DNA from: Halichondria panicea
Taxonomy: Eukaryota > Porifera > Demospongiae > Suberitida > Halichondriidae
Assembly: GCF_963675165.1 (NCBI RefSeq)
Contig: NC_087386.1
Coordinates: 3,040,169-3,104,168, forward strand
Direction: 5' to 3'
DNA: 64,000 nucleotides
Shown here: piece after piece, positions 1 through 10,719 of the stretch
Layout: each line of letters opens with the position of its first letter
Numbering within the stretch: position 1 is the first letter of the stretch
The notes under the pieces: generated by a model
Seen by the model: the letters and a program-made list of their open reading frames with translations, nothing else
Databases searched by the model: none
Told to the model about the DNA's origin: nothing
Position numbers and translations under genes: made by a program

Positions 1-452
1 CTAACGAAAGAAGGCATGGCTTTGCAATCAAGGCTTCCCAGAGACAGATCCAAAAGTCCCAAAGACTCCAATTTGGCCAGGTCCTTTGCGAACCTGATGT
101 TTAAGGGGAAATGCAAGGCGGCACTGGATCTCCTGTCCAATGAATAAAAAGGGGGCATCCTCAATCTGAAAGACCCAACTGACGCAAATGATCCTACCTC
201 ACAGACGGTCAAAGAGAGCCTGTTAAACAAACACCCGCAAGGCCAAGAGGCTCAACCCAACTGCATCCTTGAAGATGAGCCGCAGGTCCAACACCCCATC
301 TTATTTGGTCCCTTGATGCCAGTGCCATCCGTTCAGCAGCTATTAAAGTTTCGGGAGCGGCAGGGCCGTCAGGCCTTGATGCACACGAGTGGAGACGTCT
401 ATGTACCAGCCACAAAGAAGCTTCCAGAGATCTATGCAACTCCCTTGCAGCA

Positions 453-1109
453 GTGGCCAGAAGAATCTGCTCCTCCTACGTGGACCCTACACATATCAAG
501 CCACTACTTGCAAGCCGCCTTATTGCCCTTGACAAAAACCCTGGAGTGAGACCCATAGGTGACACAGCACGCAGGATAATCGCCAAAGCGGTCCTAACAA
601 TTATTTCCACTGATATTCAGGATGCAACAGGCTGTCGTCAACTGTGTGGAGGCCAAATCTCTGGTATTGAGGCAGCGGTACATGCAGCTAGATCAACCTT
701 CGAGTCAAGTGAGGCTGAAGCGATACTACTAGTTGATGCATCGAATGCCTTCAATGCTCTCAATCGCCAGGTAGCACTACAGAACATCAGACGCCTTTGC
801 CCACCTATCGCCACCATCCTCATTAACTCTTATAGAAACTCCACTGAGCTCTTTGTTGATGGAGAAGTTATCCTATCCCAAGAAGGTACTACACATGGAG
901 ACCCCCTGGCCATGCCTATGTACGGACTAGCAACTATCCCTATCATTAGAAAACTGGATGGACTCTGCAAACAGGTCTGGTATGCGGACGACTCTTCTGC
1001 AATAGGGACAATTGGGCAGTTACATGATTGGTGGAACAAATTAGCAGCAATAGGTCCTGCCTTTGGTTACTTCCCTAATCCGTCTAAAACCTGGCTTGTC
1101 ACAAAGTAA
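453..1109 (+). pseudogene. reverse transcriptase domain fragment of the retroelement
   Basis: This is the longest clean piece of the element's RT. It runs from the fingers (ALDKNPGVRPIGDTARR) through LVDASNAFN to YADDSSAIG, and breaks at a TAA inside the conserved SKTWLVTK region. The frame is already open upstream to about 309, where GAAGPSGLDAHEWRRL is encoded, so the first ATG is not a biological start. Two further pieces, 1369-1821 and 1719-2477, continue the same polyprotein in other frames. Confidence 0.85.
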
Positions 1110-1718
1110 AACCACCATGACCGAGCCACCAACATTTTCGCTGGGTCTGGAGTCAACGCCACGCCACGCCAGAAGGCAGACCTTATCTAGGTGCAGCGAT
1201 TGGCTCCCGTGAATACATTGCTGAATACGTGAACACTAAGGTACAACTGTGGTCATCTAGTATCAATACCCTCAGCAACATAGCAAAGTCGCAACCACAT
1301 GCCGCCTACTCAGCCATTCCCATGGCCTCCTAAGTAAATGGACATACCTCAGCCGGGTCGTACCCAACTTGAGCCACCTATTAGTCCCACTGGATAACAC
1401 ACTTCGAACTAAACTGATACCAGCCATTACGGGAAGACCACCTCCAAACAGTGTTAAATGCGACCTATACGCTCTACCGGCTCGGCTCGGCGGACTAGCA
1501 ATATCTATCCCCTCCAAGCTAGCGGACAAGGAACTGCACCACTCTCTCACAGTCACCTCATCCCTCACTGACCACGTCCTAGCTCAAGACAATGAATATG
1601 GATATAACATAGTCCGTGACCAGCAACTGAAGAAAAGAGAGGTCAGGACAACAGGAACAGACAAGAAGAAGAAGCAGCCTCTATACATCAACAGCTACCG
1701 GACGGGCTCCAGAAGGCA

Positions 1719-2477
1719 GTGGAGCTATCCAAGACAAAAGGAGCCTCCACTTGGCTCACGGTTCTCCCACTATCGGAACATGGATTCACACTACACAAGT
1801 CGGCCTTCCAAGATGCCCTAGCACTACGCTATGGCTGGACCCCAACTCGCTTGCCCTCCAAATGTGACTGTGGCAAAAACTTCAATGTGGAGCATGCCCT
1901 CTCCTGTGCCAAAGGAGGGTTTCCTACGTTAAGGCATAATGAAATAAGAGATACCACAGCATCCCTTCTCACGGAAGTATGCAGTGAAGTGTGTGTAGAG
2001 CCCAACCTACAACCTGTGAGCGCGGACCAACTAAACGGGGCCTCAGCGAACAGCCAAGAAAACGCACGTTTGGATATATCGGCCAATGGTGTCTGGGGGG
2101 GAAGATTCCAAAAAACATACTTTGATGTGAGAGTGTTTAACCCCCTCGCCCCCTCCAACAGAAACCAGTCACATGCAGCAACATACAGAAAACACGAACT
2201 GGAAAAGAAACGGGCTTATCAGCAAAGAGTTGAACACTCCTCTTTCACACCGTTAGTTTTATCCGTTACAGGAGGCATGGGCGTAGAAGCATCACTCTTC
2301 TACAAACGCCTGAGCTCACTACTTGCCCAGAAATGGGACATCACCTACAATAAAACTCTATGCTGGCTAAGATGTCGCCTAACGTTCTCCCTCCTATACG
2401 CTCAGCCATCCAAGCAATTAGAGGCGCTATATCGTCGGTGGGACATGCAGCCAGGACACCCATTGAGATCGACCTGA
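1719..2477 (+). pseudogene. retroelement C-terminal piece: CCHC knuckle and endonuclease-like domain
   Basis: The piece carries KCDCGKNFNVEHALSCAKGG, then RLDISANGVWGGRFQKTYFD, with the R-D...D-V pattern of PD-(D/E)XK-like nucleases. It continues to FYKRLSSLLAQKWDI. A frame change near 2395 moves the expected tail (AIQAIRGAISSVG) into another frame, ending at the stop at 2507-2509. It belongs with the RT at 453-1109. Confidence 0.75.
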
Positions 2478-2620
2478 TCTCAGCAGAATCCCATCTCACA
2501 GGACAGTAAGTAATATTAACAATAATTATCTACTATTTTACACGTACCCTTGTCATACATGCCATTCCTATAATATAGTTATTTTTATCCCACTTGGGGC
2601 CTGAAAAAAAAAAAAAAAAA

Positions 2621-2850
2621 CTTAGCTTGAATCACCGTGATCTGTCGATCTATTTTGCAGTACTGCATGCATAGTTACTAGAATGAAGTCATAATTATAA
2701 TTGAAATGTGGGCAGGGCCATCTGATGCACATGCTTACTGCTGAGGAGAAGTGATGACCTTTTTGAGATAAAATTCAATGAAAGTCAACGCCTATGATCA
2801 CCAATTTGAGCCCTGCCCTTCCCATAATCCTGCATGGCTCTACACCACTG
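2621..2850 (+). repeat. 5'-truncated copy of the MITE found intact at 3899-4187
   Basis: It shares cttagcttgaatcac, gcagggccat and gagccctgcccttcc with 3969-4180 in the same order. It ends in ctacaccactg, matching the ctacgccactg terminus of the intact copy. The left end is missing: the sequence starts directly after the retroelement A-tract at 2604-2620. Confidence 0.7.
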
Positions 2851-2957
2851 GTCATTATTCTACAACATTTTTGGGAGGGAAACTGAGTATTTTGGGGGGA
2901 AGGTTCACCTTACCCCCCCCCCCCCCGACTAGATGAAACCCTGCATGGATATCAAGG

Positions 2958-3191
2958 GTGTATTGGATTTGTACTACCCAAGGGAATACTTACAACTGCA
3001 TAAGGGTAAACAAATCCAATCACACACGCAAATACAGAGGTTTTCAGGTAGGTTGAGGAATGCTTCAGAGTGTAAAGTTACTCATGCATAAGTTATAATT
3101 AAATTACTGCTGTACTGTGCTGTATGTATAACTTATGCATGAGTAACTTTACACTCTGAAGCATTCCCTCACCTACCTGAAAACCTCTGTA
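2958..3191. repeat. foldback (hairpin) repeat
   Basis: Arms of 65 bp at 3033-3097 and 3127-3191 are near-perfect reverse complements, with a small divergent patch around ggtaggttgagg, and a 29-bp loop between them. A smaller outer palindrome, attggatttgt (about 2961) and acaaatccaat (about 3010), precedes it. A (TA)n tract follows at about 3213-3232. No coding potential. Confidence 0.75.
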
Positions 3192-3682
3192 TCTATATAT
3201 GGTATACAGGTATATATATATATATATATATAATTTATATAGCTTGTTGATTAGAAGCAATTACAAGCTATTATCCAATTAACCCATTTACAACTGAGTA
3301 GTAGCCAACACTCTTTGATCTGTGCGGTGCACGCACTGTATACGTATCACATATATATATATACTATAATATAATATTATAGCTATCAATATCAAATCCC
3401 ATGCATCCCTGAAAAGTACCCTAGAGTATATGAACCCCTGAAGAGTACATGGGATTTGTACCCTAGAATATCCTGAGAGTTTCAATGGATATTCCTTAGT
3501 GTCAGAGCACATAATGGTACAAGTATATCTATGGTCTTTGGGAACAGACTCATTAACAAAGTACGAGTGTTGCAAGCTGCACCTCTCGGCATATTTGCTT
3601 CGCTCAAAAAGTATAAGAATGTTTAGAGAAGAGGTAATTTGTATAATGTTATGCATTAATTTGCTGACAATGAATGTGTTAT

Positions 3683-3791
3683 TAGTCTCGTTCTCAGACC
3701 GATTTGTCTCTAAAATAACGCTAGGTGAGCAAATCATAGTTGTCGACCTATAGTGTTATTTTAGAGACAACTAGGCCTGGTAACAAGGCTA
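3683..3791. repeat. foldback element, TAGTCTCG...CCTGG group
   Basis: The left arm tagtctcgttctcagaccg plus tgtctctaaaataac is mirrored by gttattttagagacaa and aggcctggtaacaaggcta. The arms are imperfect and about 45 bp long. Termini resemble those at 10354, 15395 and 53293. The 9-bp flanks do not match, so no target duplication is preserved. Confidence 0.6.
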
Positions 3792-3834
3792 GGAGAAACA
3801 GAAGTCTATATCTACTGGCCTGATAATGGATAGA

Positions 3835-4332
3835 AGCGTGTAATATAGATGCTATTTATTGTGCAAATGATGCTACGAAGGTTCTGAAGAGCCTTCACCA
3901 GTGGTGTAGGCAGACAGAGGGGGGCTGACGAGGCTAGAGCCCCCCCCCCTTTGTGCTCCTTAAACTCCAACTTAGCTTGAATCACTGTGTCTGTCAATGT
4001 ATTCTATACTGTGCTATATGCATATATACAGTTACTACATAATGCATTTGAAATGAAGGCAGGGCCATGTAATACACACACTGAGTGCTGAGTAACCTTT
4101 TTTTAAGTAAAATCCAGCGCCTGTATGCTCTGGTTTTGCTCAACCGATTTGAGCCCTGCCCTTCCAAAAATCCCGGCTACGCCACTGTTCACCGTAAGTA
4201 AAAGTAGCAGAAAAAATCTTCAGTTTGCAAATCCACAAATCAAAATCCAAGAGAATGTGGCTATAGAAGCTGTTAGTTTTCGTCGCATGCAACCGTTGAG
4301 TATTCCTCGTGCGGCTATGCCTCGAGGCATAA
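3835..4332 (-). repeat. interspersed repeat family A, copy 1 (split by a MITE)
   Basis: The sequence aaatccacaaatcaaaatcc, agctgttagttttcgtcgca and ggctatgcctcgaggcataa matches copies at 32130-32842 and 54405-55172 and, inverted, at 26211-26600. The terminal motif is ataattatgcctcgaggc when read on the minus strand. A 289-bp MITE interrupts it at 3899-4187. Confidence 0.75.
3899..4187. mobile_element. MITE with CAGTGGYGTAG termini, nested in repeat A
   Basis: The element starts cagtggtgtaggc and ends ggctacgccactg, giving short terminal inverted repeats. It is flanked on both sides by ttcac (3894-3898 and 4188-4192). Removing it with one ttcac restores the uninterrupted repeat A sequence seen elsewhere. 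It has no coding capacity. The CAGTGG-type ends suggest a hAT- or PIF-like relative, but superfamily is not established. Confidence 0.75.
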
Positions 4333-4877
4333 TAGAGGGAGCTGCAGCACACACGACAAGAATACAATTTACTTGGCTAATAGTGGCAGCTAGCACAGTC
4401 CTATTGCTATTAAATAAAAGAACAAATGTCATTTTAATTCAAGTCCACACTGCAACTGCAGATCTGAGCACTTGAAACATGAGCTTGAACGACAGAGCTC
4501 CTGATAATCTGCAACACTCAAGTGCCTTTGACACCTTTATCTAGTGCAACATCCCATGCATAGCCGACGCCATGATACTGTGGATGCAATTAGTGCATGC
4601 AGCTAGAACGGCATACGGTTAGAGGTGGAGAATTAAGCTTATTGTGAGCGTGCGCAATAAGGTATAAAGACTCCAATATTTCACATATAGAAGTTGGTAA
4701 AGCAAATATTGTGTCTGTCCATGACAAACACAACATTTCAACGCTGAGGACTAGGTAGGGACTCGCTTCGCTCGCCCCAGCAATTAAAGTTGCAAACAAT
4801 AGTCATAGAATTATAACTGTAGCTAGTGCATTGCGTATAAAAGTTTACGGGTATATACCTTAGCTAATTGAGACAGT
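4333..4877. other. intergenic, nothing recognised
   Basis: AT-rich sequence between repeat A and the 3' end of the minus-strand beta-helix pseudogene. No sustained coding frame, TIRs or RNA gene seen. Confidence 0.5.
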
Positions 4878-5717
4878 TCATATTTTATTGTTTATGTGGC
4901 CGATTTCTGTGTGTGTAACAACTGGACGACGGATGACTCTTGGAGAGGGAGGGGCTGGTCTGTAGTCCTCTGTGGTGAGGGGGACTAGTTCATCCATGTA
5001 GGATAGTCTCAACTGTTCCGGTCTCGTGGCTGGTATGATGATGGGAGGAGTGATGTAACGATCAGTGTCAGCTTCTTCTACGGCTCCATCAGTGTAAGGT
5101 AGTTCCACCGGGTCTCTTTGTTCATAGTTGTCTACTACTTCAAGTAATTCATCGTCATCATTTTCATCGGCGATCTGCCCATACATTTCTTGGCCATTGT
5201 TATCTTGTCGAAGTCTCATGTCTGCTCCGAAGTTCCTTATGGTGTCCTCTATTTTTAGCCATGTATTACTCTTTTTGAGTACGAATTTGTAGAAATGGTA
5301 AGAGAGTGTTATCACAAATAAGGTGAATGATATAGCCATTGAAGTATTGGCTAGTGCTGCCGACCGATATTTTTTTGTCTCTTTGACATAGGAGCCAAAT
5401 GCAAGAGTAGCAACATTATAGAGAGTTTCGAGGGAATCACAAAAAGTATTTTTATACAAACGATTATTCAGTAAATTCCAGACAATTAGTCCGACTGATA
5501 GAATCTCTGATGATAACACAGGGAGAGACGTGTCTGGAGCCATGGCACCAACTAAATTATGAGCGATCAGAGCAAAGAGGAGCAGTCCCACCCAGTACTG
5601 ATGCTTGGGAGTGAATAGAGCATGGTATGCGTCCATGAAGCCGATGTACTTGGTGTTCTTGGTCCATATCATAACCTTGGAACAGCGTAAAAACCATTGT
5701 CCAAAAAAGAGCAGCAC
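4878..5717 (-). pseudogene. beta-helix gene: last membrane helices and acidic cytoplasmic tail
   Basis: LLFFGQWFLRCSKVMIW begins the piece, which continues with YWVGLLLFALIAHNLVGAM and LANTSMAISFTLFVITLSYH. The tail is rich in acidic residues (ENDDDELLEVVDN) and proline. The preceding coding (VWLYDGNVQYFTLNPIPQF) lies in another frame, and the break falls at the A6 run near 5703-5708. Confidence 0.7.
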
Positions 5718-5892
5718 AGTAAATAATCCACCAGCAATGCATGAGGATTATGAAAGCTGCAACAAACTGAGGGATGGGATTAAGAGTGAAGTATTGCACA
5801 TTGCCGTCGTACAACCAAACTATATAATTTGTATCGTCAAGATATAAGACTCTGTGTTGCAGTGCAGCAATGATAAACCGTAAGAATTTGGA

Positions 5893-6858
5893 CTAAGAGA
5901 GCAGGATGAGTGTGCCTAGGGCAGCGACTGGGTTCCTGTTGGAGAGGAGCCTCGCAAATGAGCTAAAGTACTTACTCAAAATGATTAGCAAGAACATCAG
6001 AAGGAACAAGTAAGCAGGAAAAACTAGATGAAGGAGCACTTTTGCTTGAGAGTTCATTCCATCGTAAAAACACGTCTCAATTCCCAAGTCGAGATTCACC
6101 CATGATATAAAAACTGATAACAAGTTGTTCAAACTTGGAGGGAAAATTACTCTATTAGCAGCTACTATGTTCGCATAGAAAATGAGGCCATGCATATTCC
6201 CAGTTGCTATAGTAATGTTGAGCACCAAAATTAACACAACTAGCAAAATGTCTGCCAGTGCAAATAGAGTAATAAGAAGAAGGTAAATATCAGAGCATCG
6301 TTCACACCTTGATGTAGTGAACACAAGACTGAGTCCTGGTTCACATTTACCACACAAAACACCACTTCGATTGTAGGCACACTGTTCGTCAGGGCTGCTT
6401 TCTAGCTTTATGGTCCCATTTTCATCAGAGCAGTTTTTTATCTGATATTCTTGTTGCAAGACTGGATCACAGTCACACCTGCACTCAGTATCGGATCGAA
6501 TTGGTTTGAGCCCAATAAGGCATGTGCAGGGTAGAAAAGAAATATTGATAAGTTGTCTTGAAATTCCCAAATTGATGCATCGACCAATAGCATAGAGTTC
6601 CACTTGAGCAGAGCTGTCTTGTGAGAATACATTGTACTCTAATTCTGTGCACTGATTACCAACTGTTTGTTGTGTCTGTCCTTCTTTGAGACGACTAACT
6701 CCACTCTCAGTGACAACAGAACTGTGAATTATGGCATCCATTGGATTTCCTACTTGGTCAACAGCCATAACACCGATTTTAAAAGCGTGTCCCTTTTTTG
6801 TAGATATGTTACCTTTATTACAAAGGATTACTTTACATAGTCCAATCCTTTTGAACAT
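5893..6858 (-). pseudogene. beta-helix gene: Cys-rich and transmembrane part
   Basis: The longest intact piece of the C-terminal half. KIGVMAVDQVGNPMDAIIHS is a conserved extracellular stretch. Cys pairs CTCLIG, CRCDC and GVLCGKC follow. At least three hydrophobic spans come next (LLLITLFALADILLVVLIL; LLHLVFPAYLFLLMFLLIIL). It ends at TAG (5893-5895) inside LILLS, where the same frame continues with SKFLRFIIAAL, so the stop looks like a point mutation rather than a true terminus. Confidence 0.75.
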
Positions 6859-7888
6859 TTATACTCTGCATTTATATTTGATGTACACCTGTCCAACAGA
6901 CCTCCGTAGATGTTTGCTCTTGACTGGGTAGCTTTATTGTTATTCATGAATGTGTTGAAATAGTTTGGAGTAAAGATCATAATTAATACAGTTGAATTGT
7001 TTGAATGAAGCAGTCAGCACCGATGGTTTGAGTCGTATCAGATTCTGTGGCCTCTCCTCCACACGCACTCCTCTGTGTGTCATCTGCCATAAATATCCCC
7101 CCTCCGTACTGAGCCGAATTGTTTTTAATCATTAACTTGACATATAATTGTTGATGTTGCTCTTCACGGTCTTTTTTAAATAGATACGGTTTCGAACTTT
7201 GCTGTATATACACACCACCTCCATTAGTGGTTGCTGTGTTTGAGTCAATGTTAACGTATGATCGAGTCAGTTCAATGGTTGTAGCTACTGCATAAATACC
7301 TCCACCATTCTCAGCAATGTTGTCAACAATCTCACTTTGCTTATGTGAAGTGTTAAATACAACTCTGCTTGAAAAAGCATAAATCCCTCCACCATCCTGG
7401 TGTGCTGTGTTGTGATTGATCTCTATTGGCTCGGTTACAATGAGTGTACTCTCTCTTAGAAATATCCCTCCTCCAGAGGTAGCCATGTTGTTGGTGATGA
7501 TCACTCCTTTTGTGTTAATGTATATTTGACTCTGGACAACACTGATAGCTCCACCAAACCCACGTACCACAATTGTTGCTGAGTGTTGAAGGTCCATTAA
7601 ACTCCACTTGACTGCTGAAAGCATAAATAGGGCCTCCATGCGTAGAACTTATCGTGTTATTAGTAATGTTAGTGTTGTTCAAGATCAAGGCAGACTGAGA
7701 AATATAAATCACTCCATCATGGCCAGCACTGTTGTTGGTTAGCATACTGTTAAAGATGGACGTATTGCACAATAAAACATAAATCACGCCATCATGGTCA
7801 GCTCTATTGTTTGTCAGTGTGCTGTTGAATATGGACAGACTGCCAGAGTCAACACCAATTGCTCCACCACTGTTAACTCTATTATTTG

Positions 7889-8995
7889 TTAGCGTATACT
7901 GTCAGAGATGGACACACTGCTTGAGTAAACATAAATCGCTCCATCACCATAGTTAGCACTCTTGTTCATCAGCTCACAGACAGATATGGACACATTACTG
8001 GTTGGGTAAACATTAACCGCTCCACCATCCATGTCAGCTTTGTTATTTGTCAGCTCACAGACAGAGATGGACACATTACTGCCTGAGTCAACAATAATCG
8101 CTCCACCATAATTAGCACTGTTGTTTGTCAGCTCACAGTTGGAGATGGACACACTGGTATTATGAATATAAATTACTCCACCAGCATTTTCACCTGTGTT
8201 ATTTATCACCTCACAGTTGGAGATGGACAAATTGCCCGAGCCAATACTAATCGCTCCACCAGCAAGGTCAGCTTTGTTATTTGTCAGCTGACAGTTGGAG
8301 ATGGATCCATTGCCTAAATCAACAACAATCGCTCCTCCATAGTCAGCTCTGTTATTTGTAAGCATACTGTTGGAGATGGACACACTGCCTGAGCCAACAT
8401 AAATCGCTCTACCACTATGGTCAGCACTGTTGTTCATCAGCTCACAGAAGGAGATGGACACACTACTGGTTGAGTAAACATTAACCGCTCCACCATCCAT
8501 GTTAGCTTTGTTGTTTGTCAGCTCACAGACAGAGATGGACACATTACTACCTGAGTCAACATTAATCGCTCCACCATAATTAGCACTGTTATTTGTCAGC
8601 TCACAGTTGGAGATGGACACACTGGTATTATGAACATAAATTACTCCACCAAAATTTTCAGCTGTGTTGTTTATCAGCTCACAGTTGGAGATGGACAAAC
8701 TGCCCGAGCCAACAATAATTGCTCCACCTCCAACGTCAGCTTTGTTATTCGTCAGCTCACAGCTGGAGATAGACCCACTGCCTGAACTAACTCCACCATA
8801 GTCAGCTTTGTTATTTGTCAGCATACTGTTGGAGATAGACACACTGCCTCGGTCAACATAAATCGCTCCACCACTATGGTCAGCACGGTTGTTTGTCAGC
8901 TCACAGACAGTGATGGACACTTTACTGCCTGAGCCAACAATAATTGCTCCACCATCATAATCAGCTTTGTTGTTTGTGTGTTTGTGAAGGTACAC
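7889..8995 (-). repeat. tandem repeat region encoding the beta-helix, with 468-bp higher-order duplication
   Basis: About fourteen repeats of roughly 78 bp encode (S/N)xSISxCELTNN(K/S)A(D/N)xxGGAIxV. Six adjacent repeats form a block present twice: agatggacaa followed by tgcccgagcc occurs at 8221 and again at 8689, exactly 468 bp apart, with matching variants in between (HNTSVSISNCELTNNSANYG in both). This shows block duplication on top of single-repeat growth. Confidence 0.85.
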
Positions 8996-9705
8996 CTAGT
9001 GATCACTACAAAACCAGATACCACTTCTACTGCTCCTCCGCTCACAGCACTGTTGTAGTTGAACTCCGTGTTGTTGATCAGTGCGTTATTTAATTCAATG
9101 TCAACTGCACCTCTGACATTTCTAGTGAACTCGCTATTTGTTATGTACACATCATCAGCCTTAATGTACAGTGCCTGACCAGTATTGTTCATGAATAGAG
9201 TGCTCTCAATTTTTACAGTTTGAGTATTAGAGATCTTAACTATGTAAATTTCCATATTTTTCAAAGAGTTTATAAAGTAACAGTCGTTGATATAGACAGT
9301 GCATGTGCGCACTGTCAATGATCAAACCTCTATTTGAAATTTCTAGTCCAACTTTTGCTCCAATGAAATCAAAGTGTTCAATACTCAATTTGGTAATACT
9401 AACAAAACTTATCTCACCATTTCCATAGAATCTAACTACAGCTGTACGTTTGTTTTGGCCGGTGATATGCACATGTGAGAAGTTACGAATCAATAACTGC
9501 TCAGTTAATACATACTCACCGGGTAGAAAGCTCAAGGTGAGATTGTCGCCACCAGATATCAAGTTTATTTGAACAAGCTGCTCGAGAGTAAAACAAGTTC
9601 CATTTCGATAGTCATGACACAAGTTGGTACAATGTGATAGTGCTCACTCCTGGTAACAGCAGCTAGGGACAGTAGCAGCACTAACCAACTGAGAATATTT
9701 CTAGA

Positions 9706-10353
9706 CAACGTATCTGAGGTGCATATGATGAGGATTTTTGGTATGTTAAATGATTAATACTCTCCTGTAATTCTGTTTAGACACATGCCCTATATGCATA
9801 ATATCAACTCACTGTTTGTAAACGAATCTTGCATGGTTACACCAAAGATCAAAGGCTTCAGTTGTAGCGTACTACACTGATCTATTTGACCACAGCCTTT
9901 ATACCGTAGGGGTATAAACAGCCATCAGCAGTGCTGCGTATCCCACTCCCACACACATTCCATTCCAGAGCTTTCCTCACATAACACTTGTAGTTGTATA
10001 AACTGTGAAGTAGGCTAACTAACCACCCCGTGAGTGTATTCATACACTCATAAATGCACTCTTGTTTATCAACAGACACTCTTATGAGGTCAAGAATTTT
10101 TTGCCGTCCGTAAGTGTATTCATTGATACTATGACAACTAGGTCAAAGGCGTATAAAGAGAAGAGGGCATGTAACTCGCACTATTCTCAGACTCACCATA
10201 CTTCATACCGTAGCTATTTTTATAACTGCCTACAAAAAAACGCCCACGCGTAACCTTTGATCGCATGTGATAAGTTCGAGGAATAAATTAGAATCTGCTG
10301 CATGCACTAGCTAGCTCGATTATTGCAGCACTCAGCATTGATAAACCAGCAGT
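9706..10353. other. intergenic, nothing recognised
   Basis: Presumed upstream region of the minus-strand pseudogene. Short ORFs here show no protein features. Confidence 0.4.
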
Positions 10354-10598
10354 TAGTCTCGAGTCCAGGCTGCGCTTTAGAAAAGAACACCTGGTCAAGT
10401 TCGTGTGTGAAACTTGTAGAAGTCCAGGAATTTATCGGACCGGTGCACATGATGTGCACGCCCACGCCCAGCTATGAATATACTTATTGATTACACGATC
10501 CTATTTCTGTAGTTGTGATTCATAATTACATTCGTGGACTTTTGTACGAGTTTCACCCCAGACGTTCTTTTCTAAAGCGCGGTCTGGACCCGAGACTA
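10354..10598. mobile_element. foldback MITE with 9-bp target duplication
   Basis: The left end tagtctcgagtccaggctgc and right end gcggtctggacccgagacta are inverted repeats, with gctttagaaaagaac shared further in; total 245 bp. Flanks accagcagt (10345-10353) and accaccagt (10599-10607) are a 9-bp direct repeat with one mismatch. The termini match the TAGCCTCG...CCCAGGCC group. Nine-bp duplications with long TIRs suggest Mutator-like elements, by inference. Confidence 0.7.
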
Positions 10599-10719
10599 AC
10601 CACCAGTATGGCTTGTACGCAGAATAAAAGGCAGAGGCAAAGCATCCAACATTATATTCTGACAATGCTTTTAGTCTCTATATCAATGGAGAGTTTAAGT
10701 TAGGACCCAATTGACACAT

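Larger units (their letters stand above)
1..2620 (+). mobile_element. decayed non-LTR retroelement, 3' part (RT + zinc knuckle + restriction-like endonuclease)
   Basis: The conceptual translation, joined across frames, gives a reverse transcriptase: fingers motif VRPIGD near 550, palm motif LVDASNAFN near 730, GTTHGDPLAMPMYG near 883 and catalytic YADDSS near 980. Downstream (1840-2260) lies a CxC-x7-H-x4-C knuckle (CDCGKNFNVEHALSC) followed by RLDI...TYFDVRVFNP. This layout fits a restriction-like endonuclease domain as in R2-type non-LTR elements. Coding ends at a stop at 2507-2509, and a 17-A tract lies at 2604-2620, as expected for target-primed insertion. The copy is dead. It has in-frame stops at 145-147 and 1107-1109 and frame changes near 308, 1165-1195, 1318, 1650-1720 and 2395. 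The 5' part lies beyond the window edge. RT identity is certain; clade assignment is inference. Confidence 0.85.
4878..9705 (-). pseudogene. decayed beta-helix / multi-pass membrane receptor-like gene
   Basis: Read 5' to 3' on the minus strand, it starts with a hydrophobic signal-like segment (LSWLVLLLSLAAV, about 9690-9650). A right-handed beta-helix region follows (9600-7000), built of about 26-residue repeats such as VSISNCELTNNSANYGGAI, resembling Chlamydia Pmp-type GGAI/NN repeats. Next are a Cys-rich segment (NRSGVLCGKCEPGLSL) and several hydrophobic helices (6330-5300). The acidic tail contains ITPPIIIPATRP. The architecture matches a surface-protein family I recall as expanded in sponges. 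The copy is broken: TAG at 5893-5895 and frame changes near 5705, 6830, 6970, 7550, 7850, 8950, 9280 and 9620. An AATAAA lies across the last codons before the stop. Function unknown; probably a pseudogene, though assembly error cannot be excluded. Confidence 0.8.

Noticed and set aside
4140..4475. Overlapping open frames around 4125-4475
   Set aside because: They fall across repeat A and the nested MITE and change with the insertion junction.
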